The position numbers and the translations under genes are program-made. 64,000 nt of DNA from assembly GCF_001188955.3 (NCBI RefSeq), contig NZ_JPRF03000021.1, positions 1-64,000 of the forward strand, in the 5' to 3' direction. Source of the stretch: Kitasatospora aureofaciens. GTDB lineage: Bacteria > Actinomycetota > Actinomycetes > Streptomycetales > Streptomycetaceae. Below are positions 33,055-41,900 of the stretch, in pieces. The first letter of the stretch is position 1. Every line of letters begins with the position of its first letter. The notes under the pieces were generated by a model that saw only the letters and a list, made by a program, of their open reading frames with translations, was not told where the DNA came from and did not search any database.

Positions 33055-34665
33055 TTGGTCTCGATCACCCTCGACGCCGAGCGCCGCGTCCGTGCCGACG
33101 CCGCACGGGTTCGGGTCGCGGCCGTGGACGCGCTGCGCTCGCTCGGCTTCCGGGTCACCTCGGAGATGGCCACCGTGGTGGAGGCCCAGCGGGGCTCGGC
33201 CGTCCGCTCCGCGATGCTCCTGCCTGACGAAGTCCCGCTCGCGATACGCGTGCTGTTCGCCGGCGGGCCGGACGGCGCCGACCCGCACACCACGGTGTCG
33301 GTGCACCTCACCGACCGTGCCGTCTCGGTCGTCGCGCTGGGCGTGCAGTCCCCCTACGTGGAGGCCTACCGGAGCGCGCTGCTCACGCTCGACCGGACGC
33401 TGGCCGGCCTCGATCCGGACGCGGACTTCCCCCAGCCGCGCTGGTGGGCCCGCGCACCCCAGGCGGAGACGTTGGCCCGCCACCACCAGACCGGCGAGCG
33501 CGTGGTCGGAGGCGTGGCCTCCCTCATCAACGAGCGGCTCTCCGGCGGCCCCCGGGCCACCGGGCCGTCCCTGTGGGCCGGGATCCAGGGCGTCGTCTTC
33601 CGCTCCCGGGAGGGCTTCGTCGCCGTGGACCGCAACGCACTCCCCGGCCTGCTGTCGATCCCGGTGATGATGAGCCGCCGACCGGACGGCGTACCCGAGC
33701 GACTCGGCTCCGGCGTGGCGCAGTTGGCGGCCACCGTCGAGGGCTTCCTCGCGGCCGTCGGCGTGGGTGTGGCGGACGTCCCGGTCGGGGAGGAGCACCG
33801 AGCAGCCTTCGAGTTCCTGTACCGGCAGTTCGGTATCCGCTCCCGGCTGCCCGTTCGGACCCTGTGCACGTGCCGGGACTGCCGGCAGACCAAGGTCGTC
33901 AACCTGGACCTCCAGCGCCTGCGGGAGCGGCGACGGCGGCTGAAGACGATCCAGTCGGTGCTGCGCGCGGCGCACAGCAAGGACGGCGAGATCCACCCCT
34001 TCCAGATCTTCGGGGCGTTCTTCCAGCACGGCAAGGTCGAGCCCGACTTCATCTGCTCACGTTGCGAGAGCACGGAGGCCGACGAGCAACCGGTGACGTT
34101 CTGCCCCGGCTGCGGGGACATGCGCACCGAGGGAGCGCTGATCTCCTGCGGTGAGTGCGGGTACGACTTCGAGGCGCTGGTGGCCGGGCTCGCGGTCTGG
34201 AACGTGGCGCCGCCACCGGCGGTCGTTCCGCCGGCGGTTCCCCCAGCGCCTCCCATCCCTCCCGTTCCTCTCGTTCCTCCCGTTCCTCCCATCCCTCCCG
34301 TTCCTCTCGTTCCTCCCGTTCCGCCGGTCGCGCCCCCCGCCCCGGTGGCACCCCCCTCACCGGTCGTCGCCCCGCGCCCGGCGGTTCCCGCACCGCCCGC
34401 CGTCCCGCCGATGCCGGCCACCGTCCCGACACCCACCGCACCCACCGCACCCACCGCACCCACCGCCCCGCCCGGCTTCGGGCCGCCGTCCGAAGGCTTC
34501 GCCCCTCCCCCACCCCCGACCTGCGCCATCTGCGGCATCAGCTACCCGGTCCTGTGGGCCGTACAGGTCCTCGACGGTCCCAATCCACGGCCGCTGACCG
34601 TCTGCCGGACCTCCCAGCGGTGTTCACCGCCCTCGGTGGCCACACCCGTGCGCATCCGGACCTGA
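33055..34665 (+). CDS. Zinc-ribbon protein with proline-rich linker
   Basis: A 536-residue protein starting at TTG, chosen because GGAGGA lies just upstream. Residues 1-100 form an alpha/beta domain of unknown family; the middle (about 130-270) is also unassigned. Then come several cysteine knuckles, CTCRDC, CSRC/CPGC, CGECG, and near the end CAICG, typical of zinc ribbons. Between the last two is a long Pro/Val/Ala linker with exact internal repeats (PPIPPVPLVPPV twice, TAP four times). No signal peptide or membrane span. The layout resembles actinobacterial cytosolic zinc-ribbon proteins of unknown role; I do not assign a function. Confidence 0.75.
   Translation: MVSITLDAERRVRADAARVRVAAVDALRSLGFRVTSEMATVVEAQRGSAVRSAMLLPDEVPLAIRVLFAGGPDGADPHTTVSVHLTDRAVSVVALGVQSPYVEAYRSALLTLDRTLAGLDPDADFPQPRWWARAPQAETLARHHQTGERVVGGVASLINERLSGGPRATGPSLWAGIQGVVFRSREGFVAVDRNALPGLLSIPVMMSRRPDGVPERLGSGVAQLAATVEGFLAAVGVGVADVPVGEEHRAAFEFLYRQFGIRSRLPVRTLCTCRDCRQTKVVNLDLQRLRERRRRLKTIQSVLRAAHSKDGEIHPFQIFGAFFQHGKVEPDFICSRCESTEADEQPVTFCPGCGDMRTEGALISCGECGYDFEALVAGLAVWNVAPPPAVVPPAVPPAPPIPPVPLVPPVPPIPPVPLVPPVPPVAPPAPVAPPSPVVAPRPAVPAPPAVPPMPATVPTPTAPTAPTAPTAPPGFGPPSEGFAPPPPPTCAICGISYPVLWAVQVLDGPNPRPLTVCRTSQRCSPPSVATPVRIRT
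34249..34320 (+). repeat. Two perfect 36-bp tandem repeats inside a coding region
   Basis: A 36-bp unit starting CCTCCCATCCCTCCCGTTCC is repeated twice without mismatch and encodes PPIPPVPLVPPV twice in the proline-rich linker. The DNA is strongly pyrimidine-biased on this strand and likely to change copy number between strains. Confidence 0.9.
34431..34466 (+). repeat. Four 9-bp tandem repeats (ACCCACCGC) in the same linker
   Basis: Four exact copies encode a Thr-Ala-Pro ladder in the zinc-ribbon protein. Confidence 0.9.
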
Positions 34666-34754
34666 CGGCACCCGCCGGGACCGCCGGCCCGAGCCGCGAG
34701 CCTCTGCCGGGCTGAACGGCCGGTCCGCCCGCAGACTGCTGCTGGACGACGCCA

Positions 34755-34823
34755 CGGGCCGCGGCCCGGATGATCCACGGCACCACCCTCTACGTCGACG
34801 GGGGAATCACCACCACGCGCCCG
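34755..34823 (+). pseudogene. C-terminal remnant of a short-chain dehydrogenase
   Basis: Translation gives MIHGTTLYVDGGITTTRP, very like the last residues of classical SDRs (xxGTTLYVDGG). No matching upstream SDR domain exists; the preceding sequence is the end of the zinc-ribbon gene and spacer. It is probably a leftover of a deleted gene. The frame stays open downstream, but without recognisable content. Confidence 0.5.
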
Positions 34824-35133
34824 GCCGGACTCCGGGAAACGAGCACGCCGGGGCCACGCTTCGGTGACTGCCACGAGATCGGGGCCGGAGCGCCCTGGAG
34901 GGGTTTCGCCCCGCCCGGGCGCCGGCGCCGGCTTTTCGGAGCACCCGGGTCCGTGCTAGCGGACCGTGGTCGTGCGCTCGGGCTCGGATGCCGGCGAAGG
35001 CGTGGTCCGCAGGCCCGTCGGCGTGAACCGACGGTGTGTCAGTCCGGTGAGGGCCCTGACCTCCGTTTGCGTGATCGACAGTGGCGCAAGGCGAAACCTC
35101 GCCGAGTCCTTCTTCCGTCTTTTGGAGTTGAGC

Positions 35134-36387
35134 GTGACGTTCTCACTGTCGGGGGCCATCGGCCGGCCCGCTGCCGGGCGTCGGGGTCGGGTGCTGGCCG
35201 TGGCGGCCGGTGTGTTCGGCGCCGCGGCCCTCGCCCCGGTGGCGTTGTCCGTGCCCGCCCGCGCGCAGGGCACCTGTACGGTCTCCGGCCCCACCACCAC
35301 CTGCACGTTCGCCTTCACCGGCGCCGAACAGACGTTCACCGTCCCCAACGGCGTCAGCCAGGTCGACGTCACGGCGATCGGCGCGGCCGGCGGTCTGTCG
35401 GGGGTCAACACCACCCCGGGCGGCCGGGGCGCCCAGGTCTCGGGCACGCTCACCGGGCTGTCCGGCGGGCAGACCCTGTACGTCGAGGTCGGTGGCGTCC
35501 CCACGCTCCCCTCCAGCTGCTACCCCTTCTCGCCGTGCGTCGGCGGCTTCAACGGCGGTGGCAGCAGCCACTTCGGCGGCGGTGGAGGCGGAGCCTCCGA
35601 CGTCCGCACCCAGCCCCGGACCACCCCCCTCACCACCACCGACTCCCGCCTCATCGTGGCCGCGGGCGGCGGAGGGGCCGGTGAGGTCTTCAGCCCGTCG
35701 TGCACGGGCGGCAGCCAGGGCGGGGACGCCGGCCAGCCGGGTGCGAACGGGATGTGCACCGGGGGAGGCGGCGGCGGGGCGGGCACCGCCACCCAGGGCG
35801 GGCCCGGCGGCGTCAGCCCCGGCAATACGAACGGCTCGCCCGGCACCCTGGGCACCGGCGGCGACGGCGGCGCCGGCACGGGCGGCGCGGGCGGCGGCGG
35901 TTACTACGGGGGTGGTGGCGGCGGCAGCCTCAACGCCAATGTCAGCCCCTTCGGGAGCGCTGGTGGCGGAGGCGGCGGATCGTCCCTCGTCCCGGCCGGC
36001 GGCACCGGCCCCGCCGTGACCGGCGCCGCCGCAGGCATCACCATCAGCTACCCCACCCCGGGCAAACCGGTGACCACCCGTCTGATCGCGATCCCCCAGC
36101 AGGTCCGGCTCGGCCGACCGGTGGTCCTCGACGACCTGGTCTGCCCGGCCGGCGCGGGCGCCACGACCCCGCCCACCGGCACGGTGACGTTCACCGACAC
36201 CACCGCCGGAGTGACTCTGGGCACCGCGCGCCTGGTCCTCAACCTCGGGAACTGCGCCGCCGCCGGGCGCGTCGTCTTCTTCCGGACCACCGGCCCGCAC
36301 GTCATCACGGCCGTCTACAGCGGCGACTCGGTCTACCAGGGCAACGGCGGCAGCCCCGAGAACATCACCGTGACGGTGAACCCCTGA
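35134..36387 (+). CDS. Secreted glycine-rich protein with C-terminal Ig-like domain
   Basis: A 417-residue exported protein. GTG 35134 follows GGAG by about six bases and gives a basic start (RPAAGRRGR), a hydrophobic stretch (VLAVAAGVFGAAALAPVALS) and an ARA-Q cleavage site. After it comes a cysteine-containing beta-rich domain (TCTVSGPTTTCTFAFTGAEQTFTVP), then a long Gly-rich region with GGGG(G) runs (about residues 140-300), like the glycine-rich domain of receptor-type secreted proteins. The end (about 315-417) is an Ig-like repeat (TGTVTFTDTTAGVTLGTA ... TAVYSGDSVYQGN). It is presumably a cell-surface or extracellular structural protein. A longer GTG start near 34966 would bury the signal peptide and was rejected. 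Confidence 0.8.
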   Translation: MTFSLSGAIGRPAAGRRGRVLAVAAGVFGAAALAPVALSVPARAQGTCTVSGPTTTCTFAFTGAEQTFTVPNGVSQVDVTAIGAAGGLSGVNTTPGGRGAQVSGTLTGLSGGQTLYVEVGGVPTLPSSCYPFSPCVGGFNGGGSSHFGGGGGGASDVRTQPRTTPLTTTDSRLIVAAGGGGAGEVFSPSCTGGSQGGDAGQPGANGMCTGGGGGGAGTATQGGPGGVSPGNTNGSPGTLGTGGDGGAGTGGAGGGGYYGGGGGGSLNANVSPFGSAGGGGGGSSLVPAGGTGPAVTGAAAGITISYPTPGKPVTTRLIAIPQQVRLGRPVVLDDLVCPAGAGATTPPTGTVTFTDTTAGVTLGTARLVLNLGNCAAAGRVVFFRTTGPHVITAVYSGDSVYQGNGGSPENITVTVNP

Positions 36388-36530
36388 CCAGAGGAAGATC
36401 GCGGGCTCCCCGCGGGGCCCCGGTGAAGCGCAGCTGAACGCGTACCGTCGCCGCTTCCGGGCCTGTTCCGCCGGTGTCAACCGGGCGGATGGGTCGGCCG
36501 GCGGACCGACGCCGTGACGTCGTGTTCGGG

Positions 36531-36570
36531 ACCTGGGGGTCCGCCCCTTCGCAGGGGCGGACCCCCAGGT
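36531..36570. terminator. Strong hairpin terminator
   Basis: A perfect 17-bp stem (36531-36547 with 36554-36570) and a 6-nt loop TTCGCA, about 145 bp after the secreted-protein gene. It has no U-tract. Confidence 0.85.
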
Positions 36571-36960
36571 CCCCGTCGGGGCCGACCGGTCAGGCCGGCT
36601 CGACGCTGAACACCGCTGCCCGGACCTCGACGCCGGGCGGACGAAGGGCCGACGGCCGGTCGGTTCGAAATCCCCACTCGCGCGGACTCCCCGCCCCGGG
36701 CGACGGCACCGGGCACCTGGCGGCGCGCGGTGTCCGGGGGGGTGTCCCGCGCGCCGCCAGCCCTGCCCGCGACCTCCGGCTACCCCCGCCCATCCACTTC
36801 ATGCACCCGACCTGACGGCCGGGGCATGGACGCAGCGGTCCCGGGAACCGCTCATGAGTCCCCACTGTCAGGCGGCGCCCGTGTCCCGCGCCGGTGCTCC
36901 ACGTTCCCGGACGTCCGGGCCCGCCACCACGGCTTGTTGACGGGAGAGGAGTCACCTTGC
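36571..36960. other. Intergenic region before the lipoprotein gene
   Basis: About 390 bp in which I see no gene or recognisable site other than the RBS region (GGGAGAGGAG near 36940) of the following gene. Confidence 0.5.
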
Positions 36961-37485
36961 ATGCTGCGCCTGGGAGTTCGACGGCAGGGGAAGTGGGGCG
37001 AAGTGAAGGGGATCGATCTCCGGCGTGCGACCGGTGCCTTGGCGATCGCATTACTCGGTGGGGGCTGGCTGCTCAGCGGATGCGCCGGCGATCCCGAACC
37101 CGCTCCCGACCCGCTGAGTCATCCCTGCCTCCTGCTGAGCGCCTCCCAGGCCACGGACGTGCTGCACCGCTCGCCCGGCCCGGCCAAGGAGATCACGCAG
37201 GAGGAGGTGAGCGAATGCGCCTACCAGGAAGCGGAGCTCTACGTCAGCGTTGCCCATGCCTCCTACGACAGGCAGTCCTTCCGCGACGTCGTCGACCGCA
37301 CCAAGGGCCAACCAGCGACGGAGGCGGGGCTCGCCGACGCGGCGTACAGCTTCCACGTGCAGGAGGAGTCCAGGGACTTCGTCCTGCTCGACATCCTCAA
37401 GGGCAGCAGGCTCGTGCAGATCACGGCGCCCACGGCCGAGGACGCCCGGCAGACCGCCCTCCTGGTACTGCCGCGGCTTCACTGA
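36961..37485 (+). CDS. Putative secreted lipoprotein
   Basis: A 174-residue protein if ATG 36961 is used (GGAG about ten bases upstream); GTG 37003 is an alternative that gives a shorter signal peptide. Residues RRATGALAIALLGGGWLLSGC form a lipoprotein signal with lipobox LLSGC. The mature part has PCLLLSASQATDVL and one further Cys (SECAYQEA), giving a likely disulfide as in actinobacterial DUF3558-like lipoproteins. Membrane anchored, outside face. It is monocistronic and its function is unknown. Confidence 0.8.
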   Translation: MLRLGVRRQGKWGEVKGIDLRRATGALAIALLGGGWLLSGCAGDPEPAPDPLSHPCLLLSASQATDVLHRSPGPAKEITQEEVSECAYQEAELYVSVAHASYDRQSFRDVVDRTKGQPATEAGLADAAYSFHVQEESRDFVLLDILKGSRLVQITAPTAEDARQTALLVLPRLH

Positions 37486-37839
37486 CGGCGTCCCGCGCAG
37501 CGGAACCGGTGCCCTCCGACAGGCGATCCCGACCGGTGGCCGAGTGACTGCGACCGCTCGGCTTCGGCCGGTCGCCGCTTCCGGCCGACCGCGCCAAAAA
37601 GCGCGGTTCCGCCGTACCGACCCGTGCCCTTCCACCGACAAGCACTTCACCATCGCACAGGACATGGCCGCCGCCGAGGCCGTGGCGGACGTCCTCCTCG
37701 GGCACGGCACCGGCCGCTCGTGATCGCCCCTGGCACGTCCGGGCATCACGGCGGACCCAGCGGGTACACGAGCCGCAGCACCCGCACGGGACCCCACCGA
37801 TCCGCGCACACCACCCACCCCCTGATGCGAGGCCGCCAC
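37486..37839. other. Intergenic region, nothing recognised
   Basis: About 350 bp. A short frame ending near 37723 (...DKHFTIAQDMAAAEAVADVLLGHG) looks protein-like but has no start or family I recognise. Confidence 0.4.
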
Positions 37840-38325
37840 ATGTCTCCTGCAGATGCGCCGGCCACAGGCCCCGCGGGGCCCGAGCGCCGCAGGGGGACGA
37901 CCCACGGGCGGCCTCCGGTCCGAACCGCCGGACAGGCCCGCGCCCACCTCGCCGACCTCCTCGGCCGACTGGAGGGGGACTTCGGCCGGCTCCTCGCGGA
38001 CGCGCAGCTCGCGGTGACCGAACTCGTCGTCAACGCCCACCGGCACGGGGGTGGGCTGACCGGCTTCGGCGCACGCCTGGACCTGGAGCGCGGCTGTCTC
38101 GTGGTGGACGTCGAGGACGGCGACGAGCGGCACCCCGTCGGCGAGCCGCTCGACCGGCGCGACCCGACCGCCGCCGGCGGCCGCGGCTGGGCCCTGGTCC
38201 AGATCCTCGCCTCCACCTGCCACATCGACGCCCTGCCGCAGGGCGGGAAACGGATCCGCGTCACCTTCTCCCTCGGCCGGGCAACGGCCGGCCGAAGGTC
38301 CCCCTCGGCCGGCGCGGAGACCTGA
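37840..38325 (+). CDS. RsbW-like ATP-binding regulatory protein
   Basis: A 161-residue GHKL-fold protein of the HATPase_c_2 class, common in streptomycetes as anti-sigma or signalling kinases. The N-box ELVVNAHRHGGG, the G1 box DVEDGDERHP and the G2 box GGRGWALVQ are all present in order. ATG 37840 gives MSPADAPAT; ATG 37825 is in frame a little upstream. No partner sigma factor or antagonist lies nearby, so its target cannot be told. Confidence 0.85.
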   Translation: MSPADAPATGPAGPERRRGTTHGRPPVRTAGQARAHLADLLGRLEGDFGRLLADAQLAVTELVVNAHRHGGGLTGFGARLDLERGCLVVDVEDGDERHPVGEPLDRRDPTAAGGRGWALVQILASTCHIDALPQGGKRIRVTFSLGRATAGRRSPSAGAET

Positions 38326-38525
38326 CGTGCGGTGAGCCCTCCGCTCGTGTGCGGCATGGAGACCGGCGACGCCGACGACGTCTTCATCCGGTGTGTCCTC
38401 GCGACCCGTCCGTGGGCACGCCTGGTGGCCGTGACGATCGTGCCCGTCAACGGCACTCCGGCCGGCGCGGTTCCGGCAACCGGCACCCGGACGCGGATCT
38501 CGGTCCAGCGTGCGGCACCCGGGGT

Positions 38526-39263
38526 TCAGTGGCCGGTCGCCGAGGTGCGAGGGGTGAGGAAGGAGTCGAGACGGGTGAAGACCGTCTCGGGCTTCTCGCG
38601 GATGGGCTGGTGTCCTGCGCCGGGGACGAGTTCGAACCGCGCGTGGGGGAACGCCGCGGCGTAGGCGCGGCCGAAGTCGGGGGTGACGACCGTGTCGTCG
38701 ACGCCCCAGAGCACCAGTACCGGGCAGGTGACGGTGGAGAGGCGGGGCAGCAGGTCGGCGTCCGCCATGGTCGGCCCGGCGTAGGCGCGCAGGGCGGCCA
38801 TCGCCTGTGCGGACGGTCCGCCCTGCGACGCCGGAGCCGGTGGACCGGTTGGCACGGTGATCCGCTGGCCGGGTATGACGGGGCCGATGGCGTCCACGAG
38901 GACGAGCCGGGAGATCCGGCCCTCGCGGTCGTCCAGGGCGGTCTGGGTGGCGACCCAGCCGCCGAAGGACGTGCCGATCACCGTCACGTCCCTCAGCCCG
39001 AGGCGGCCGAGCAGGCCCAGGTGGGCAGCGGCGAGTGCGGGCACGGAGTCCAGGTCGCCGGGCCGGACGGTGCCGTCCCAGCCCGGATGGGTGGGCGCCA
39101 CCACCCTGTGGTCCGAGGCGAGGTGTTCGACCAGGGGCGCGACGCCGGCCGGTCCGGGGCCGCCGTGCAGGACGAGGACCGGGCTGCCGCCCCTGCCGGC
39201 CTCGCGCACTTCGAGGTTCAGGCCGGGCCGTAGCGGGATGGTGCGGCCAAAGGGCGTCGTCAT
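38526..39263 (-). CDS. Alpha/beta-hydrolase
   Basis: A 245-residue hydrolase. The oxyanion segment HGGPGPAG, nucleophile elbow GTSFGG (Ser), acid in WGVDDT and His in GAGHQP form the standard triad. ATG 39263 follows GGGAGGAACCC, a very good RBS. It is 71 bp downstream of the TetX-like monooxygenase on the same strand and most likely cotranscribed with it, so the two may act on the same compound under the TetR at 40747-41442. Substrate unknown. Confidence 0.88.
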   Translation of the reverse strand: MTTPFGRTIPLRPGLNLEVREAGRGGSPVLVLHGGPGPAGVAPLVEHLASDHRVVAPTHPGWDGTVRPGDLDSVPALAAAHLGLLGRLGLRDVTVIGTSFGGWVATQTALDDREGRISRLVLVDAIGPVIPGQRITVPTGPPAPASQGGPSAQAMAALRAYAGPTMADADLLPRLSTVTCPVLVLWGVDDTVVTPDFGRAYAAAFPHARFELVPGAGHQPIREKPETVFTRLDSFLTPRTSATGH

Positions 39264-39334
39264 GGGTTCCTCCCGGATCGGCCGAGGCGGGGTGGGGTTC
39301 TGGGACTGAGCGGGGGTGGCCGTCGGCGCGGGCC

Positions 39335-40477
39335 TCACTGGGCCTCCGGGCCGGAGGTGAAGAACTCGACCGTCCGCTCCAGACCCTTCTCGCCGAACAT
39401 CGTGTCCAGGTTGGCGGCGGACCCGGCGGCGGACGCCTCGCTGCGCGGGAAGAGGGCCTCCTCGTACGCGGCCAGCGCGGCTTCGGTGTCGCCGGGACGG
39501 GCGGCGATGGCCAGGGCGAGTTCGGCGCCGTCGAACATGGCGAGGTTGGCGCCCTCCCCGGCGAAGGGGGACATCACGTGGGCGGCGTCACCGAGCAGTG
39601 TCACGCCCGGGACGCGGTCCCAGCGGTGCCCGACGGGCAGGGCGTGAATACGGCGCGGGGTGATCGTCTCCGCGTCCGCGACCAAGGCGCGCAGGTCCTC
39701 GGCCCAGCCTTCGAAGTGGGCGAGCACCGCGGCCTTGGCGGCTGCGTGGTCGGTGAAGTCGACCGTGTCCAGCCAGCCTTCGTCGACCTTGAGCGCCGTG
39801 TAGACGTGGAGACTGCCGTCACTCTCCCGGTGCGCGAGGACACCGTGTTTGCCCCCCAGGGCGATGAAGAACCCGCCGCCGATCACCGCGGCGCTGCGCG
39901 GGTGGCGGGTGTCGGCGTCGAACAGATCGGTCTCGACGAAGGAGATCCCGGTGTAGACGGGCGTGGCGTCCGAGACCAGGGGCCGGATCCGGGACCAGGC
40001 GCCGTCCGCGCCGATCAGGAGGTCGGTGGTGATGGCCGAGCCGTCGGCGAACGTCACCTCGTGACGCCCGTCGCCCAGCGCACGGGCGCCGGTGACCTTC
40101 CGTCCCCAGTGGATCGTGCCGTGGGGCAGGGAGCCCAGCAGCAGGTCCCGCAGGTCGCCGCGGTCCACCTCCGGCCGGCCGCCGGTGCCGTCGTCCTCCT
40201 CGGCCAGGTGCACCGTGCCGTCGGCGCCGAGCAGGCGCATGGCCTGACCGCCCTCGTGGACGATCTCGAGGAAGTCGTCGTGGAGGCCGGCGGCGTGCAG
40301 GGCCTTCTGCCCGTTGTTCTCGTGGATGTCGAGCATCCCGCCCTGTGTACGGGCCGCCGCTGACGCCTCCCGCTCGAAGATCGTCGACTCGATGCCGTTG
40401 ACGTGCAGGACGCGGGCGGCGGTCAGGCCGCCGAGACCCGCGCCGATGATCGCGATCGGGACGTGGCTGGTGCTCAT
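39335..40477 (-). CDS. TetX-like FAD-dependent monooxygenase
   Basis: A 380-residue class A flavoprotein oxygenase. IIGAGLGGLTAARVL (residues 9-23) binds FAD; PEVDRGDLRDLLLGSL is the family's conserved arginine region; DLLIGADGAWSRIR is the DG motif; and GDAAHVMSPFAGEGANLAM is the GD motif. Length and these motifs are close to the TetX tetracycline-inactivating oxygenases and to actinobacterial relatives of unknown substrate. ATG 40477 has AGGAGG at ideal spacing. It is first in an operon with a hydrolase and is preceded by a 16-bp palindrome matching one in front of the upstream TetR gene. It may detoxify an aromatic compound; resistance is not shown. Confidence 0.88.
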   Translation of the reverse strand: MSTSHVPIAIIGAGLGGLTAARVLHVNGIESTIFEREASAAARTQGGMLDIHENNGQKALHAAGLHDDFLEIVHEGGQAMRLLGADGTVHLAEEDDGTGGRPEVDRGDLRDLLLGSLPHGTIHWGRKVTGARALGDGRHEVTFADGSAITTDLLIGADGAWSRIRPLVSDATPVYTGISFVETDLFDADTRHPRSAAVIGGGFFIALGGKHGVLAHRESDGSLHVYTALKVDEGWLDTVDFTDHAAAKAAVLAHFEGWAEDLRALVADAETITPRRIHALPVGHRWDRVPGVTLLGDAAHVMSPFAGEGANLAMFDGAELALAIAARPGDTEAALAAYEEALFPRSEASAAGSAANLDTMFGEKGLERTVEFFTSGPEAQ

Positions 40478-40615
40478 GGGGCCTCCTGAAGCGGATAGGG
40501 GGAACACCTCGGCGCGCCGGGTCATCACCGCGTGCGCCGCAGGGCTCCCGGCGGGGGTGGCCGCGCGGCGGGCAGGCGAGGAAGTGAGGAACGCCTCGTT
40601 CACTCCGTCCACCGT

Positions 40616-40645
40616 AACGAACATGTTCGTTGCGAACAAGTTCGC
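40616..40645. promoter_or_regulatory. TetR operator pair upstream of the TetX-like operon
   Basis: AACGAACATGTTCGTT (40616-40631) is a perfect 16-bp palindrome; it is followed at once by GCGAACAAGTTCGC (40632-40645), a near-perfect one. The core CGAACATGTTCG recurs at 41456 in front of the TetR gene. The site lies about 140 bp before the monooxygenase start. Confidence 0.85.
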
Positions 40646-40746
40646 CCGATGGTTCTCGTGTCCCGCGACGGGCGCTGGGGAGCGCTGTCGTTCCCGCCGT
40701 CCCCCCGGACGCGTCCGCCACCGGGGCCGGCCGCCCCGCCGGGGGA

Positions 40747-41442
40747 TCAGTCCAGCGCGTCCGGGACAGGAGTGTGAACGATGCCGTCGACGAGAACGTC
40801 GAAACTCCAGCGGATCCTCTCCGCCACCGAGCCACCGATCAGGGCGGGCATGTGCGCGGTGATCGCCGGGTGCGTGGTGGCGTCCACGGCGTGCAGCGCA
40901 CGCACGGTGGCGTTCCAGTCGTCCTCGGAGGCGGGGTCGTGCTCACGCGTCGAGTGCTCGGCGGCCGTGGCAGTCGCGTCCTGGAGCAGTTTGTCCACCC
41001 CCCAGGCGACCTGCTCGCGGGCGGCGCCGCTCCGCGAGAGCAGATCGAGGATGCGCTCCACCAGGCGCAGGTAGTTCTCCCCGCTCGGGCGGGCGACGAG
41101 CGCGGCCCGTGCCAGTTGCGGGTGCTCGAACAGCACTCGGGTGTACGACGCCATGACGGCACGGAGCTGCTCGCGCCAGTCCTCGCCGCCCTCACGCCCG
41201 GTCAGGTCGACCTCGCCGAGCAGGGAGTCCAGAACGGCCGCGTGCAGTTCGGCGGTGTTGGCGACGTAGACGTACAGAGACGCCGGCCCGGTATCCAGCT
41301 CCTGTGCCAGGCGGCGCATCGTGACCTTCCCCAGCCCCTCCGCCCGCATGATCCGCACGGCGGTGTCCACGATCCAGCGTCGGGACAGGGCAGGCTTCGC
41401 CGGGCGCTCCCGGCGGCTGATCGGCTCTCTTCTCGCAGTCAT
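40747..41442 (-). CDS. TetR-family repressor of the TetX-like operon
   Basis: A 231-residue regulator. The HTH is KVTMRRLAQELDTGPASLYVYVANTAELHAAVLDSLLG (about residues 38-75), and the C-terminal domain resembles the TetR_C type. ATG 41442 fits the normal distance to the HTH. It is the first of three co-oriented genes (TetR, TetX-like oxygenase, hydrolase). The 12-bp palindrome CGAACATGTTCG lies 14 bp upstream of its start and again in front of the oxygenase, which argues for autoregulation and control of the operon. Confidence 0.9.
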   Translation of the reverse strand: MTARREPISRRERPAKPALSRRWIVDTAVRIMRAEGLGKVTMRRLAQELDTGPASLYVYVANTAELHAAVLDSLLGEVDLTGREGGEDWREQLRAVMASYTRVLFEHPQLARAALVARPSGENYLRLVERILDLLSRSGAAREQVAWGVDKLLQDATATAAEHSTREHDPASEDDWNATVRALHAVDATTHPAITAHMPALIGGSVAERIRWSFDVLVDGIVHTPVPDALD

Positions 41443-41455
41443 CGTCCGATCGTAA

Positions 41456-41467
41456 CGAACATGTTCG
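41456..41467. promoter_or_regulatory. TetR autoregulatory operator
   Basis: CGAACATGTTCG, a perfect palindrome within TAACGAACATGTTCG, shares its core with the operator at 40616 and lies just upstream of the TetR start at 41442. Confidence 0.85.
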
Positions 41468-41611
41468 CAGTGGCGGCTCGGGCCCGGTCGGGGGTCTTCG
41501 ACGAACTCCGGTACCTGATCGACGAGGCCGACGCACGCTGGGGTTCTCCGGCGGGCGGGCGGTTGCCGGAGCCGGCCTGACGGGCCGTGACGCCGGACCT
41601 GCCACGAAGCG

Positions 41612-41656
41612 CGCGGCGGTGGTCCCGCCCTGGAGTCGGGTGGGACCACCGCCGCG
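41612..41656 (-). terminator. Hairpin terminator downstream of csbD-like gene
   Basis: A 19-bp stem with one G-T wobble (41612-41630 with 41638-41656) and a 7-nt loop, 12 bp after the end of the CsbD gene. Confidence 0.8.
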
Positions 41657-41668
41657 GACCGTGAAGGG

Positions 41669-41842
41669 TCAGTCCTTGAAGGCGTCCTTGACGTGTTCGC
41701 CCGCCTGCTTGACGTCGCCCTTGGCCTTGTCGGCCTTGCCCTCGGCCTGCAGCCGCTCGTTGCCCGTCACCTTGCCGACGCTTTCCTTGACCGCGCCCTT
41801 GGCCTTCTCGGCGGCGTTCTCGATCTTGTCGCTGGCACTCAT
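41669..41842 (-). CDS. CsbD-family stress protein
   Basis: A 57-residue, very hydrophilic protein beginning MSASDKIENAAEKAKGAVKE and containing GKVTGNERLQAEGKADKAKGDVKQAGE, the CsbD signature. CCGGAGG precedes ATG 41842 at normal spacing; a longer start at 41935 adds unrelated sequence. Family members are often sigma-B/stress induced, with unknown biochemical role. It is divergent from a small hydrophobic protein gene with a 16-bp inverted repeat between them. Confidence 0.92.
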   Translation of the reverse strand: MSASDKIENAAEKAKGAVKESVGKVTGNERLQAEGKADKAKGDVKQAGEHVKDAFKD

Positions 41843-41900
41843 CCCGGCCTCCGGTTCGTCGGAACTTCGTTGCTCCGCCGACTGCCCCCGTCCGGTGGGG

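Noticed and set aside
39335..40477. Naming the oxygenase a tetracycline destructase
   Set aside because: Motifs agree with TetX, but many actinobacterial relatives have other substrates; no substrate evidence in the sequence.
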